The position numbers and the translations under genes are program-made. Shown here piece by piece: positions 46,243 to 55,232 of a stretch of DNA of 64,000 bases (within the stretch, counting starts at the first letter, position 1; each line of letters starts with the position of its first letter). The notes beneath the pieces are model-generated. The model ran no database searches. It saw only the letters and a list, made by a program, of their open reading frames with translations, and had not been told where the DNA came from. Where the stretch lies: positions 6,510,001 through 6,574,000 of the forward strand of contig NZ_OZ061318.1 of assembly GCF_964063345.1 (NCBI RefSeq), read 5' to 3'. This DNA comes from Pseudomonas lini. Lineage in GTDB: Bacteria > Pseudomonadota > Gammaproteobacteria > Pseudomonadales > Pseudomonadaceae.

Positions 46243-47703
46243 TCAATCGACACATTCGGTCCACATCTTGCGCAGCTTCAGCTTGTCGACCTTGCCCACG
46301 GCATTCTTTGGCAGGCTGTCGATGATGTTGATCGTGGAAGGTCTTTTATAACGCGTCAGCCGGTCAGTGCAGTGCTCGTTCAAGCCCTCCTGGGTACCGG
46401 CGAATCCCGTACGAAACGCGACGTAGGCCACAACGATTTCGCCGAAGGTCTCGTGAGGGACACCAATCACTGCGGCTTCAAGAACCCCCGGGAATTCGCA
46501 CAACACATCCTCGATCTCCTTCGGATAGATGTTCTCGCCGCCGCGAATGATCATCTCTTTAAGGCGCCCGACGATGGCCAGATAACCGTCTTCGTCGATC
46601 CGGCCAATGTCGCCGGTGTGCAGCCAGCCATCGACAATGGTCTTCACCGTTTCCTCGGGCTTGCCAAGATAACCGCGCATGACGTTAGGACCTTGAACCA
46701 GCACCTCGCCAGTGGCGCCCTGGGGCAAATGCACACCGCTCGGATCGGCGATTACAATGCGTTGCCCGATGAAGGGCAGCCCGACCGTACCGACCTTGCG
46801 CAGGCCGTCGAAGGGGTTGATGGTCGAAGCGCACGTGCCTTCGGACAGGCCATATCCCTCAAGCAGCGGAAAACCGAAGCGAGCTTCAAAATTTTTCAGC
46901 AGTTGCGCCGATGCAGGCGCCGCGCCGCAGATGCCATACCGAAGACTGGAGGTATAAGGTTTTACCTCACGAGGTAACGCGTTGAGCATTGCGTAGATGG
47001 TTGGCACTGCAGAGAAGTACGTGGGTCGAAGCCACTCGACATCCTCAAAAAACGTGTCGACATTGAAACGCTTGCGGATCGAAACCCGACCACCGCTTGA
47101 TAGCGGGATGAGCGTGCTCACCACAATGCCGTTTACGTGAAAGAGTGGAAGTATCGATAAACAGTGGTCTGCTGCCGTGACCTTGAGTGAGTTTCGTCCC
47201 ATTTGCGACATGGCTTCGATATTGGCGTGATCGAGCATCACGCCCTTCGGCAGGCCGGTAGTGCCACTGGTGTAGATCAGCAGAGCTAGTGCGGCAAGCT
47301 CTGCAATCGGCATACCGGTGTAGGGTGCCCCTGCTTCCAGATCGGCCACTGCCAGGGATTGCACACTTGGGATCACAGTTTCGCCACTGATATTGACGAG
47401 CAGCTTCGCCCCCGAATCAACCAATTGATGAGCAGCTTCCTTATTGGTGAGCGCCGGATTCATAGGCGTGACCGCCGCCCCCAGACGCCAGGCGGCGAAC
47501 ATCGCCACCACAAACTCCACCTGGTTGGGCAACATGATCGCAACGACGTCCCCAACGCCCACCCCCTTGTCAGCGAATACTCCCGCTGCCGAGAGGACTC
47601 TGGAATGGAACTGCCGGTTCGTCAGGTTGCTGTTGTCATCAGCGATGCACAGAGCATCAGGCTCTGTCGCCGCGCGCACATCTGAAAGTCTGGAAAAGCA
47701 CAT
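46243..47703 (-). CDS. acyl-CoA synthetase (AMP-forming ligase)
   Basis: 486 residues of the ANL adenylating family. Motifs: LIYTSGTTGLPKGVML (P-loop), EGYGLSEGT, GWLHTGDIG, the hinge with KEMIIRGGENIYPKEIE, and the catalytic lysine in LPKNAVGKVDK. Activates a carboxylic acid as CoA thioester, probably the acid formed by the GMC enzyme or released by the neighbouring hydrolase. Between the hydrolase and GMC genes on one strand; gap to the hydrolase is 39 bp and to GMC 60 bp. Confidence 0.9.
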   Translation of the reverse strand: MCFSRLSDVRAATEPDALCIADDNSNLTNRQFHSRVLSAAGVFADKGVGVGDVVAIMLPNQVEFVVAMFAAWRLGAAVTPMNPALTNKEAAHQLVDSGAKLLVNISGETVIPSVQSLAVADLEAGAPYTGMPIAELAALALLIYTSGTTGLPKGVMLDHANIEAMSQMGRNSLKVTAADHCLSILPLFHVNGIVVSTLIPLSSGGRVSIRKRFNVDTFFEDVEWLRPTYFSAVPTIYAMLNALPREVKPYTSSLRYGICGAAPASAQLLKNFEARFGFPLLEGYGLSEGTCASTINPFDGLRKVGTVGLPFIGQRIVIADPSGVHLPQGATGEVLVQGPNVMRGYLGKPEETVKTIVDGWLHTGDIGRIDEDGYLAIVGRLKEMIIRGGENIYPKEIEDVLCEFPGVLEAAVIGVPHETFGEIVVAYVAFRTGFAGTQEGLNEHCTDRLTRYKRPSTINIIDSLPKNAVGKVDKLKLRKMWTECVD

Positions 47704-47742
47704 TATTGTTGTTCTCTCTGAAAAGTGACGTAAACGCTTGAG

Positions 47743-48669
47743 TCAATTGGCTGAAGAGCCGAGTAGATGTTTCGTCAGAAATTGAGTCTGATCCTTCACC
47801 AGCTCTTCGAACGCGTCGCCCATGTAGAACTCGAAATGCCCCGCCGCGTAGAGTCTGGTTTCTCCATGCGGCGCCTTGCGCACCAGGGCGATCGTCTGTT
47901 CCGGTGGCGTGACGGTGTCAGTGGTGCTGACGCAAAACAGGATGGGCATCTTCACCCTGGAGGCGGAGCGTCCGGGTCGATAAGCCATGATTTCCGGAAG
48001 CACCCGTGCGGCGACGTGATTGACGAACACCATGCCCTTCGGTACCAGGGCCAGATAACCCGGCAGGGCATCATGGGCATTCATCAAGGCTGGCTGACCG
48101 GGAACGGCAGCGATTGGCACCATCACGGGCGGGCGCCCCAGTAGCCAGGCTGCAAAATCACGCAGGAGCACCGGCATTACCTGCAGCGATCCCTTCACAC
48201 CCAGTGCGGCAGTTGAAGCCAGACCATCGGTAAAAGGGCACTGACTGATGGCGGCCAGTAACTCCGGATGCCGGCTGGCCACGGTAATCGCATGCCCTCC
48301 CCCAAACGAGCTTCCCCATACGGCAGCCCGGCGCCCATCGACCTCCGCGCACCCCCTGACGAAGTCCAGCGCTGCATCCCAGTCAGCCAGTTGCCGCTTC
48401 ACAGACATCAACTGTCTGGGCCGACCACCGCTGTCTCCGAAATAACGGTAGGTGAAGGCCAATGTAGCGATTCCCGCAGCAGCGAATCGCTCGGAAAAGG
48501 CATCGAGGCGCATCTCGCGAACCGCACCCAGTCCGTGTCCGAGCACTACAATCGGCGGTTTCTCTACCCCAACCGGCAGGTAGAGCCAGGCCGAACAATA
48601 GGTTTCGCCCGAGTCAAAGCGAACATCCTGGCGAGTGAATGGGTAGGTAAGCGGTGACATTTGATTCAT
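47743..48669 (-). CDS. alpha/beta hydrolase, DUF1100/dienelactone-hydrolase-like
   Basis: 308 residues. GHGLGAVREMRLDAFSERFA gives the oxyanion region, the nucleophile is Ser in GSSFGGGHAI (about 118), and the late acid/His are VSTTDTVTPPE and AAGHFEFY. No signal peptide, so cytoplasmic. ATGA overlap with the crotonase gene couples translation. It could open a lactone or release a CoA/ester product; substrate unknown. Confidence 0.84.
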   Translation of the reverse strand: MNQMSPLTYPFTRQDVRFDSGETYCSAWLYLPVGVEKPPIVVLGHGLGAVREMRLDAFSERFAAAGIATLAFTYRYFGDSGGRPRQLMSVKRQLADWDAALDFVRGCAEVDGRRAAVWGSSFGGGHAITVASRHPELLAAISQCPFTDGLASTAALGVKGSLQVMPVLLRDFAAWLLGRPPVMVPIAAVPGQPALMNAHDALPGYLALVPKGMVFVNHVAARVLPEIMAYRPGRSASRVKMPILFCVSTTDTVTPPEQTIALVRKAPHGETRLYAAGHFEFYMGDAFEELVKDQTQFLTKHLLGSSAN

Positions 48670-49640
48670 TTGCTCCCTCCCCCGTTTTGCAGGGGCAAAG
48701 AGCCTTGCTCAAGGGTTTGCTCGAAAATGGCCGGGTTGTAGAACGGCGCGTTGCCGTCCCGATCGGTGCGCTCAAGGTATTCGACCATGAGCGATTGCGC
48801 CGTCTCGGTCGGCGAGATCCTGATGAATTCGGTACGCTCCCTATGCAGCCCCTCGTCGAGGGTGGCTGACCCGCCGAAGTACACGGCTCGCTTGACGGCC
48901 TCAATCGCCCCTTTGGGTCGGGAACCCAGATACCCGGCCAGCTCGATGGCGCGATCAAGCAGCGCATCTGGAGTAACCACTTCGTCGATGTATCCTATTT
49001 CGAGCGCCTTCTGTGGCGACACCGGCCGACCTTCAAGCATCAGCATCAGCGCGCGATGGGCGCCGACCAGTCGTGGTAATCGCTGAGTGCCTCCGCCACC
49101 AGGAAGGATTCCAAGCAGCACCTCGGGCTGCCCGATGAAGAAATCGCCATCCGCCATCAGGCGGACGTCACACGCTAGCGCGAGCTCGCTGCCAAGCCCC
49201 AGCGCAGATCCATTCAGCGCGGCGACGAAAATGACGCCACTGCGGTTCATCCGTAAAAAAGTGTCGTGCAGCTTGTCGAGTTGCATCCCGCCATCCAGCG
49301 GTGTCAGGGACGCAGCTGCCGCCAATGGCGCAATACCGCGAACGGACTTGGCGGTTCGAGCGATCGCCGAGGCAATACCGCGCCCGACCGACGGGATACT
49401 CTTTCCACCCTCCTGCAGCCAACGCACGTCTGCATGACCGATGAAACGCTCAGGATGAGTTCCGGTGAGCACCACCGCTTTTACCGCGGTATCGGACTCC
49501 AGCTTGTCCAATAGCGCCGCAAGCTCATTGGCCATGTCCAACCCCATCAGCCCGTGTGGACCTCCATCCAGCCGCGCAATCAACACAGAGCCACGGGACT
49601 CCATATCAAGGTACTCGGGCGGTGCATGCATCTTCGTCAT
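48666..49640 (-). CDS. enoyl-CoA hydratase/isomerase (crotonase family)
   Basis: 324 residues, some 60 longer than a plain crotonase because of an insertion around residues 75-120 (HADVRWLQEGGKSIPSVGRG...). The oxyanion and catalytic motifs are intact: ALGLGSELALACDVRL (first Glu) and GQPEVLLGILPGGGGTQRLP (second Glu). Adds water to an unsaturated CoA ester or isomerises it. Start at MTKMHAPPEYL with GGAGG upstream. First gene of a four-gene unit, under the twin TetR boxes at 49.73 kb. Confidence 0.88.
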   Translation of the reverse strand: MTKMHAPPEYLDMESRGSVLIARLDGGPHGLMGLDMANELAALLDKLESDTAVKAVVLTGTHPERFIGHADVRWLQEGGKSIPSVGRGIASAIARTAKSVRGIAPLAAAASLTPLDGGMQLDKLHDTFLRMNRSGVIFVAALNGSALGLGSELALACDVRLMADGDFFIGQPEVLLGILPGGGGTQRLPRLVGAHRALMLMLEGRPVSPQKALEIGYIDEVVTPDALLDRAIELAGYLGSRPKGAIEAVKRAVYFGGSATLDEGLHRERTEFIRISPTETAQSLMVEYLERTDRDGNAPFYNPAIFEQTLEQGSLPLQNGGGSK

Positions 49641-49732
49641 CTCTTGGATCCTCCGGTGACAAATGTAGAGAGCAAGCGCTCCCATCAGTATTTCCACCTC
49701 CTGGCCAGTCATCAGATCAGCCGAAGAAATGG

Positions 49733-49766
49733 ATAACACTGTTATTGCAAAACATAACACCGTTAT
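49733..49766. promoter_or_regulatory. twin TetR operator in the divergent crotonase/SDR promoter
   Basis: ATAACACTGTTAT (49733-49745) and ATAACACCGTTAT (49754-49766), centres 21 bp apart. These match the pair ahead of the TetR gene at 43.8 kb. Placement in the 196-bp gap between two divergent starts would let one repressor close both promoters. Confidence 0.86.
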
Positions 49767-49836
49767 ATTACTCTCGCAATATGCACTGACCGGTACACAA
49801 AACCTGAATGCTCAGCTCCTGAAGGGAACCTCTGAA

Positions 49837-50685
49837 ATGAAACCGCACATCACTGTGGTACAGAGCAATCAAACAGCCACAAATCCGACTCAATCCCTTC
49901 TTCCTAAATGGAGACCCGCCATCTTCGTCACAGGCGCGGCTTCGGGAATCGGTCGCGCCTGCGCTGAGTTGTTTGCGCGGCGCGGTTGGTTCGTGGGGCT
50001 ATACGATATCGATTCAGAGGGTGTCGCTGCGGTCGCCGCGACCCTGGGAGAGGGCAACGCCGTCTGCGGTGCGCTCGATGTGAGCGATCCCGAAGCATGG
50101 AGGCGAGCGCTTGTGGATTTCTGGGCACACAGCGGCCAGCGGCTTGACGTGTTGCTCAATAACGCCGGGATTCTCGCTGCCGGGCAATTTGAAGCCGTAC
50201 CGTTGACCAGACACCAGGCAATGCTCGACGTGAACGTCCAGGGGATGATCACCGGCTGTCACAGCGCCTTCCGGTACCTGCGAGGCACGCCCTGCTCTCA
50301 TGTCATCAATATGGCCTCCGCCACCGCCATCTACGGCCAGCCCGAACTTGCAACCTACTCGGCGACAAAGTTCGCCGTGCGCGGATTCACCGAAGGACTC
50401 GACCTCGAATGGGGAAAGTTCGGCATTCGCGTGAGCGATATCTGGCCGAGCTTCGTGAAGACCGCAATGGCTGATGACTTCAGTCATATCCCCAGCGCCA
50501 GATCGCTGGGTATCCGGCTTACGTCGCACGACGTCGCATCGACCGTGTGGGCTTGCGCGACGTCAAAGCGACGAATCCGCAAGACCCACTGGACAGTCGG
50601 CATGCAAGCCGGATTCCTGTCGTTCGCTACACGTCTCGCGCCTGCGGCTCTGACCCGCTGGGTCGTCCAGCGCATTGCGCGATGA
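49837..50685 (+). CDS. short-chain dehydrogenase/reductase
   Basis: 282-residue SDR. NAD(P) box TGAASGIGRACAELFARRGW, NNAG motif (LLNNAGILA), catalytic Ser in INMASATAIYG and YSATK (Tyr-x3-Lys). Asp in GLYDIDSEG after strand 2 suggests NAD(H) rather than NADP(H). Start at MKPHITVV with AAGGGA upstream; the extra N-terminal stretch before the fold is about 25 residues. Divergent from the crotonase operon and coregulated by the twin boxes. Confidence 0.9.
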   Translation: MKPHITVVQSNQTATNPTQSLLPKWRPAIFVTGAASGIGRACAELFARRGWFVGLYDIDSEGVAAVAATLGEGNAVCGALDVSDPEAWRRALVDFWAHSGQRLDVLLNNAGILAAGQFEAVPLTRHQAMLDVNVQGMITGCHSAFRYLRGTPCSHVINMASATAIYGQPELATYSATKFAVRGFTEGLDLEWGKFGIRVSDIWPSFVKTAMADDFSHIPSARSLGIRLTSHDVASTVWACATSKRRIRKTHWTVGMQAGFLSFATRLAPAALTRWVVQRIAR

Positions 50686-50704
50686 CGGATAGGCTTTCGA
50701 CACA

Positions 50705-50748
50705 ACTATACTTTTTATATAGCATCATCACTAAGCGAACGGTATAGT
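50705..50748. promoter_or_regulatory. 44-bp ACTATA-N32-TATAGT element, copy 1
   Basis: Begins ACTATA and ends CGAACGGTATAGT. 32 of 44 bases equal the element at 53402-53445, with the same length, while flanking sequence differs. It lies 227 bp before the HxlR gene, so it may be the HxlR operator (autoregulation) or that of an unnoticed transcript. Confidence 0.72.
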
Positions 50749-50974
50749 GAAATCAATAACAATGACTCAACCTGTTCAGTGAGCCTTACATGAAAGCGAC
50801 GGCGAGATCAGCGGTAGTAAGTGCAGATACGATGCTCCCCATCCATTTGGCGTCGATGCGTGATGAGGTGCGTGCCACCGTCCAAGGGCCTGGAACAACT
50901 CCCGATTCCTTCGAATCGAGGCAGCAGCGGCTTTCCACTGTGTTTCAACCGAGCGGAATTTTGTACAATGCGCC

Positions 50975-51634
50975 ATGACAAACAAATCCTACGGTCAACT
51001 CTGCCCCTTAGCCCGGTCGCTCGACGTACTCGGAGATCGCTGGACGCTGCTCTTGATTCGCGAACTCCTGTTAGGTCCGAAGCGTTTCAAGGATCTGCTC
51101 GCGATCCTGCCTGCAATGGGTACAAACCGGCTGTCCGAACGCCTGGCCATGCTGGTGCACAACGGCGTGATTCAACAAGTCACCCTGCACACACCTTCCG
51201 CCACGCCCGCTTACGAGCTGACGGACTTGGGCGAGCAACTGCGCAAGCCGGTGATCGCGCTGGGATTCTGGGGGCTGAGCCTGCCGATCGACGAACGCAT
51301 CGATCCGTCAAGTGCTCGCGCGGAACTCATAGCCCTGTGCCTGACAGGTGCGAACGATTCGGCAGCGAGCGCCGGTTTGCAGGAGTTGTACGAGTTCCAG
51401 GTGGGAGCGGAAGTGTTCCATATTCAAGTCAACAACGGGAACCTGTTGGCACGCTCCGGGCCGAGCGAAAAACCCATCGACGTCAAAATACAATGCGACA
51501 TGGAAACCTTCATTGCGTTAGTCCTCCGCCAGATCACTCCAACTCGCGCACTTCGCGAAGGTCATGCAAAGCTGTTGCAAGGGGATCGGCCAGCCTTCAC
51601 ACGAGTGTGCAAAGTACTCGAATACAAGCCCTAG
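50975..51634 (+). CDS. HxlR family regulator with C-terminal SCP2-like domain
   Basis: 219 residues, about twice the usual HxlR length. Winged helix at 1-105 (CPLARSLDVLGDRWTLLLIR, GTNRLSERLAMLVHNGVI, YELTDLGEQL). The remainder (YEFQVGAEVFHIQVNNGNLL, DVKIQCDMETFIALVLRQIT, KLLQGD) has the look of an SCP2 sterol-carrier domain, which binds lipids in a hydrophobic tunnel. A lipid-sensing repressor of the following porin/GMC genes is the simplest reading; the ligand is inferred. Confidence 0.85.
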   Translation: MTNKSYGQLCPLARSLDVLGDRWTLLLIRELLLGPKRFKDLLAILPAMGTNRLSERLAMLVHNGVIQQVTLHTPSATPAYELTDLGEQLRKPVIALGFWGLSLPIDERIDPSSARAELIALCLTGANDSAASAGLQELYEFQVGAEVFHIQVNNGNLLARSGPSEKPIDVKIQCDMETFIALVLRQITPTRALREGHAKLLQGDRPAFTRVCKVLEYKP

Positions 51635-51930
51635 GACTGCCGGTCCTCTCCCTTTCCCCTTCTCTCGCGTCATGCGAGTCGAGGGGGACAGCCGCCATTA
51701 CCTCTTGCCTGTGCGCTGCCCGCATCCTTGTAACTGCACGCAGCTCAGTCTGGCCCCAACTTGCAACCCTCAAATATATAAATACGGCGATCGCCTGAGC
51801 ACGTGGTATTCCAGAGAGGGTTTTGCAACTAAAAACAACTACGTATCTACAAGACCCAATTAACACTCTCCCACTCCAGCCCAGCCGGCACCGTTGATGT
51901 ATACGGCCGCCCACGATTTGCTTCATCCCG

Positions 51931-51981
<51 letters not shown>

Positions 51982-51992
51982 GGTATCGCCAG

Positions 51993-53363
51993 ATGAACCA
52001 TCAACATCTTTCTGCGCTTCGTCCTTCCCAGAGATCAGCGCTGCACTTGAAACGTTATCTTGAGACAGGGTCCACCCTGATACTCAGGTCAAGCAGAGCG
52101 TTGTTCAAAACCACTCTGTCATTGGCTATCTGTGGGCAGGCAACTTTATCTTCAGCCAATGGTTTATCTATTAACGAGCAAAGCGTCAGCAGCGCCGGAA
52201 CAGCTTATGCCGGACGTTCGTCCGCTGCTCTGGATGCGAGTACTGTCTACGGAAATCCGGCCGGCCTGAGCAAGCTAAAGCGCAGGGAAGTGAGCGGAGG
52301 GTTCGCGCTGATCAAAGTTAATAGTGATATTAAAAACGCTCATGGCGAGGCGCCTGGCACCAACAAAGGAGATTCCGTACCCCTGACGACAATCCCTTTT
52401 GGCTATTTATCCATACCGATCGACGAACGCTTCACGTTCGGCCTGGGTTTGTACGCGCTCTATGGCCTTGTGAACGATTACGAAAGTTCGTTCCAGGGGC
52501 GCTACCATGGCTCCTATAGCAAGGTTCAAGTTAAAACCCTGAACTCCGCCATTGCTTATCGCATCAATGATCATGTCTCTGTCGGAGGCGGGCTGACATT
52601 GAACCGTATCGAAAACGATATGCAAACCTATTTGGCCACAGGGCAGCTCAATGGGGGCACCGACACGCAGATCACTATCAAGGGTAACGATAACGCCGTT
52701 GGCTATAATTTCGGCCTGATGGTCGACCTGAACGACGCCACTACGTGGGGCATCACCTATCATTCAAAACTTGATTTTCACGTCAACGGCCATACGCAGG
52801 TGAGCAACTCGCCAAGTGCTTTCGGCCTCGATGGCAAATACAGCAATAAAATAGACATCACGTTGCCAGAGTCGCTGGACACATCGTTTACCCATCACTT
52901 TGACGAGCGCTGGACTGGCTACCTGGGCGCGACCTGGACCCGATGGAGCCGCGTTCAGAGGATCGAAGCGGTCAATAGTGGTGTACCGCCGCTGGGCCAG
53001 CAACTGGGTTTCAGCAGCTTCGGAGATGACTTTAAATTACATGACACCTGGTCGATGGCCGTTGGGGCCTCTTACCAGCTTTCCCCGCAATGGCTGTTGC
53101 GCAGCGGCTTCGCCTACGATCCATCACCTGCCCGCAATGCCGATCGAAACGTCCGACTCCCAGTGGGCGACCGAAAAGCCGTGACGTTGGGTATAGGTTT
53201 CTCTCCCGACACCGACCTGACCATCGATTTGGCTTACGGCTATCTATGGGAATCGACCACCTCCGTCAGCCAGGCAAATACAACAGGCGTACAGCCCGGC
53301 TACAACGCAAAATACGACAATAGCGCGCACATTATAGGTACACAGATAACCTACCGTTTCTGA
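51993..53363 (+). CDS. FadL/OmpP1-type outer membrane transporter for hydrophobic compounds
   Basis: 456 residues from the ATG after the AAC repeat. A long basic N-terminus precedes a signal peptide (LFKTTLSLAICGQATLSSA), then the FadL hatch motif (NGLSINEQSVSSAGTAYAGR, ALDASTVYGNPAGLSKL) and a 14-strand-type barrel ending in GTQITYRF with terminal Phe. FadL proteins take up fatty acids and aromatic or terpenoid hydrocarbons by lateral diffusion. Start is uncertain: the signal peptide would allow a later start near residue 30. First structural gene after the HxlR regulator. Confidence 0.88.
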   Translation: MNHQHLSALRPSQRSALHLKRYLETGSTLILRSSRALFKTTLSLAICGQATLSSANGLSINEQSVSSAGTAYAGRSSAALDASTVYGNPAGLSKLKRREVSGGFALIKVNSDIKNAHGEAPGTNKGDSVPLTTIPFGYLSIPIDERFTFGLGLYALYGLVNDYESSFQGRYHGSYSKVQVKTLNSAIAYRINDHVSVGGGLTLNRIENDMQTYLATGQLNGGTDTQITIKGNDNAVGYNFGLMVDLNDATTWGITYHSKLDFHVNGHTQVSNSPSAFGLDGKYSNKIDITLPESLDTSFTHHFDERWTGYLGATWTRWSRVQRIEAVNSGVPPLGQQLGFSSFGDDFKLHDTWSMAVGASYQLSPQWLLRSGFAYDPSPARNADRNVRLPVGDRKAVTLGIGFSPDTDLTIDLAYGYLWESTTSVSQANTTGVQPGYNAKYDNSAHIIGTQITYRF

Positions 53364-53401
53364 CCTGTCCCTTCCTGCGACTACGTCTACAGACTGATAA
53401 T

Positions 53402-53445
53402 ACTATATTATTCGTATAGCGATATAAATATACGAATGGTATAGT
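53402..53445. promoter_or_regulatory. 44-bp ACTATA-N32-TATAGT element, copy 2, nearly perfect dyad
   Basis: Near-perfect inverted repeat: 17-bp arms (ACTATATTATTCGTATA, 53402-53418, and TATACGAATGGTATAGT, 53429-53445) with two mismatches and a 10-bp centre. It lies between the FadL-type and GMC genes, 66 bp before the leader peptide, giving the GMC unit its own regulated promoter. Confidence 0.84.
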
Positions 53446-53511
53446 CAGACCGACAGAGTCACTCCTGCCACCAGTGTCCGCAGCACCATTACAAAAATAA
53501 GGAGACGCAGC

Positions 53512-53565
53512 ATGACCCGTTTTTTCACGCCTGAACGCAGCGCTTGTCCGAGCGGCACGCAATGA
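53512..53565 (+). CDS. 17-residue leader peptide coupled to the GMC gene
   Basis: ATG with AAGGAG 8 bases upstream, the best ribosome site in this unit, encodes MTRFFTPERSACPSGTQ and stops at a TGA that overlaps the GMC start (ATGA). The GMC gene itself has no ribosome site, so its translation probably depends on this leader. Alternatively it marks a lost N-terminal extension. Confidence 0.6.
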   Translation: MTRFFTPERSACPSGTQ

Positions 53566-55232
53566 ATCCATCTTTCGATTTCGACTACATCGTGATCGGC
53601 TCCGGATTCGGTGGCAGCGTGTCCGCCTTCCGGCTGACAGAAAAGGGCTACCGCGTTGGCGTAATGGAGATGGGCCGACGCTGGACGGCCGAGGACTTTC
53701 CAGAATCCAACTGGGACGCGCGGCGCTGGATGTGGCGACCCGGGCTGAAGATGTTTGGTTTCTACAACATGCGCCTGTTCCGTCACGTGATGATCGTCAG
53801 CGGCAACGCTGTCGGTGGCGGATCCATCACCTATGCCAACGCCTTGCTGACACCGCGCGATAACGTATGGAATGAGGGTTCCTGGGCCGGCCTGGCGGAC
53901 TGGAAACGGATCATGCCGCAGTACTACGCCACGGCGGAGAAGATGCTGGGCGTGACAGAGAGCAAGATCATGGGCGAGGCTGATCTGCGCCTCAGGAAAA
54001 TGGCGGATTTGCAAGGTGTGGGCCACACGTTTCACCTCCCACGCGTTGGTACCTTCTTTGCTCCCGATGGTGAAGAAGGCGGCCAGACCTACCCGGATCC
54101 CTACTTCAATGGTGAAGGCCCGGCGCGCGGGACCTGTACCGGTTGCGGTGGCTGCATGATGGGTTGCAAACACAACGCCAAGAACACACTCGACAAGAAT
54201 TACCTTTATCTCGCAGAAAAGCGTGGCGCCCAGGTTTTTGCCGAGACCAAGGTGGTAGACGTGCGACCGCTCAACGGCAAAGAAGACGGCAGTGACGGCT
54301 ATGAGGTCCTCACTGAATGCTCGACCGCCTGGTTCGCCAAACAGCGCCGCAGTTTTCGCTGCCGCGGCGTGATCTTCGCCGCCTCGTCGTTGGGCACCAT
54401 GGAATTGTTGTTCCGGCTCAAGCAAAACGGGTCATTGCCGCGCATCAGCGACGACCTCGGAAAACGTGTGCGCACCAATGCCGAATCCCTTATCGGCATA
54501 CGCTTTCCAGCAGCGGACAAGAGCATGTCGCCGGGACTGGCGGGGGGCGGCAGCATCTATCTCGATGAGCACACTCATATCGGAGTCGTGCGCTACCCGG
54601 AAGGCTCGGATGCGATAGGCCTGATGATGACCTTGCTGTGCGGCGGGCGCCCGGGGTGGAGGCGAATATTGACCTGGCTATGGACGCTGCTCAAACATCC
54701 GCTGCAAGCATTGCTCGTGCACAACCCCGCAGGTTTCGCCCGTCAGACCATGTTACTGCTGGTGATGCAGACAGCGGACGCGTCTCTCGATATGCGGCTC
54801 AAGCGTCGCTGGTTTTGGCCGTTCGCGAAACAGCTCGCCAGCGAAGGCGGCCCCATCCCGACCTTCATTCCAGAGGCGAACGCGTTTGCCGAAAAGGGCG
54901 CAAAAGCGCTCGGTGGCATACCCACCACCTTTCTGTCCGAGATCTTGTTCAACATCCCGACCACGGCCCACTGCATGGGCGGCTGTGCGATGGCGGACTC
55001 GCCGGAGCGCGGCGTGATGGACGTACAGAACCGGGTCTTCGGCTATCAGAACCTGCTGGTTTGCGACGGCTCGATGCTCAGCGCCAATCTCGGGGTTAAT
55101 CCAAGCCTGACGATTACCGCACTGACCGAGCATGCCATGTCGTACATCCCGGTGAAAAACACGCGGGTATCGAACGCCATCCCGCTGCACACCTTCAATC
55201 TTGAATCAGACCTTATAGAGAACTCACCATGA
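53562..55232 (+). CDS. GMC-type FAD oxidoreductase with ferredoxin-like cysteine motif
   Basis: 556 residues. FAD box GSGFGGSVSAFRL (12-24), NAVGGGSITYANALL (about 82-96), and a C-terminal LGVNPSLTITALTEHAM with the active-site His region before it (IPTTAHCMGGCAM). The middle has C192-x2-C195-x2-C198-x3-C202 (CTGCGGCMMGC), a spacing like that of 4Fe-4S ferredoxins. This arrangement is known in ChoD-type sterol oxidases of actinobacteria and relatives. Oxidises an alcohol of a bulky hydrophobic substrate. Intact paralogue of the frameshifted gene at 44585. Confidence 0.88.
   Translation: MNPSFDFDYIVIGSGFGGSVSAFRLTEKGYRVGVMEMGRRWTAEDFPESNWDARRWMWRPGLKMFGFYNMRLFRHVMIVSGNAVGGGSITYANALLTPRDNVWNEGSWAGLADWKRIMPQYYATAEKMLGVTESKIMGEADLRLRKMADLQGVGHTFHLPRVGTFFAPDGEEGGQTYPDPYFNGEGPARGTCTGCGGCMMGCKHNAKNTLDKNYLYLAEKRGAQVFAETKVVDVRPLNGKEDGSDGYEVLTECSTAWFAKQRRSFRCRGVIFAASSLGTMELLFRLKQNGSLPRISDDLGKRVRTNAESLIGIRFPAADKSMSPGLAGGGSIYLDEHTHIGVVRYPEGSDAIGLMMTLLCGGRPGWRRILTWLWTLLKHPLQALLVHNPAGFARQTMLLLVMQTADASLDMRLKRRWFWPFAKQLASEGGPIPTFIPEANAFAEKGAKALGGIPTTFLSEILFNIPTTAHCMGGCAMADSPERGVMDVQNRVFGYQNLLVCDGSMLSANLGVNPSLTITALTEHAMSYIPVKNTRVSNAIPLHTFNLESDLIENSP

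Noticed and set aside
50790..50978. 62-codon frame ending in ATGA overlap with the HxlR start
   Set aside because: Weak ribosome site, codon use unlike the neighbours and no recognisable sequence. The overlap alone is not enough, though a regulatory leader remains possible.
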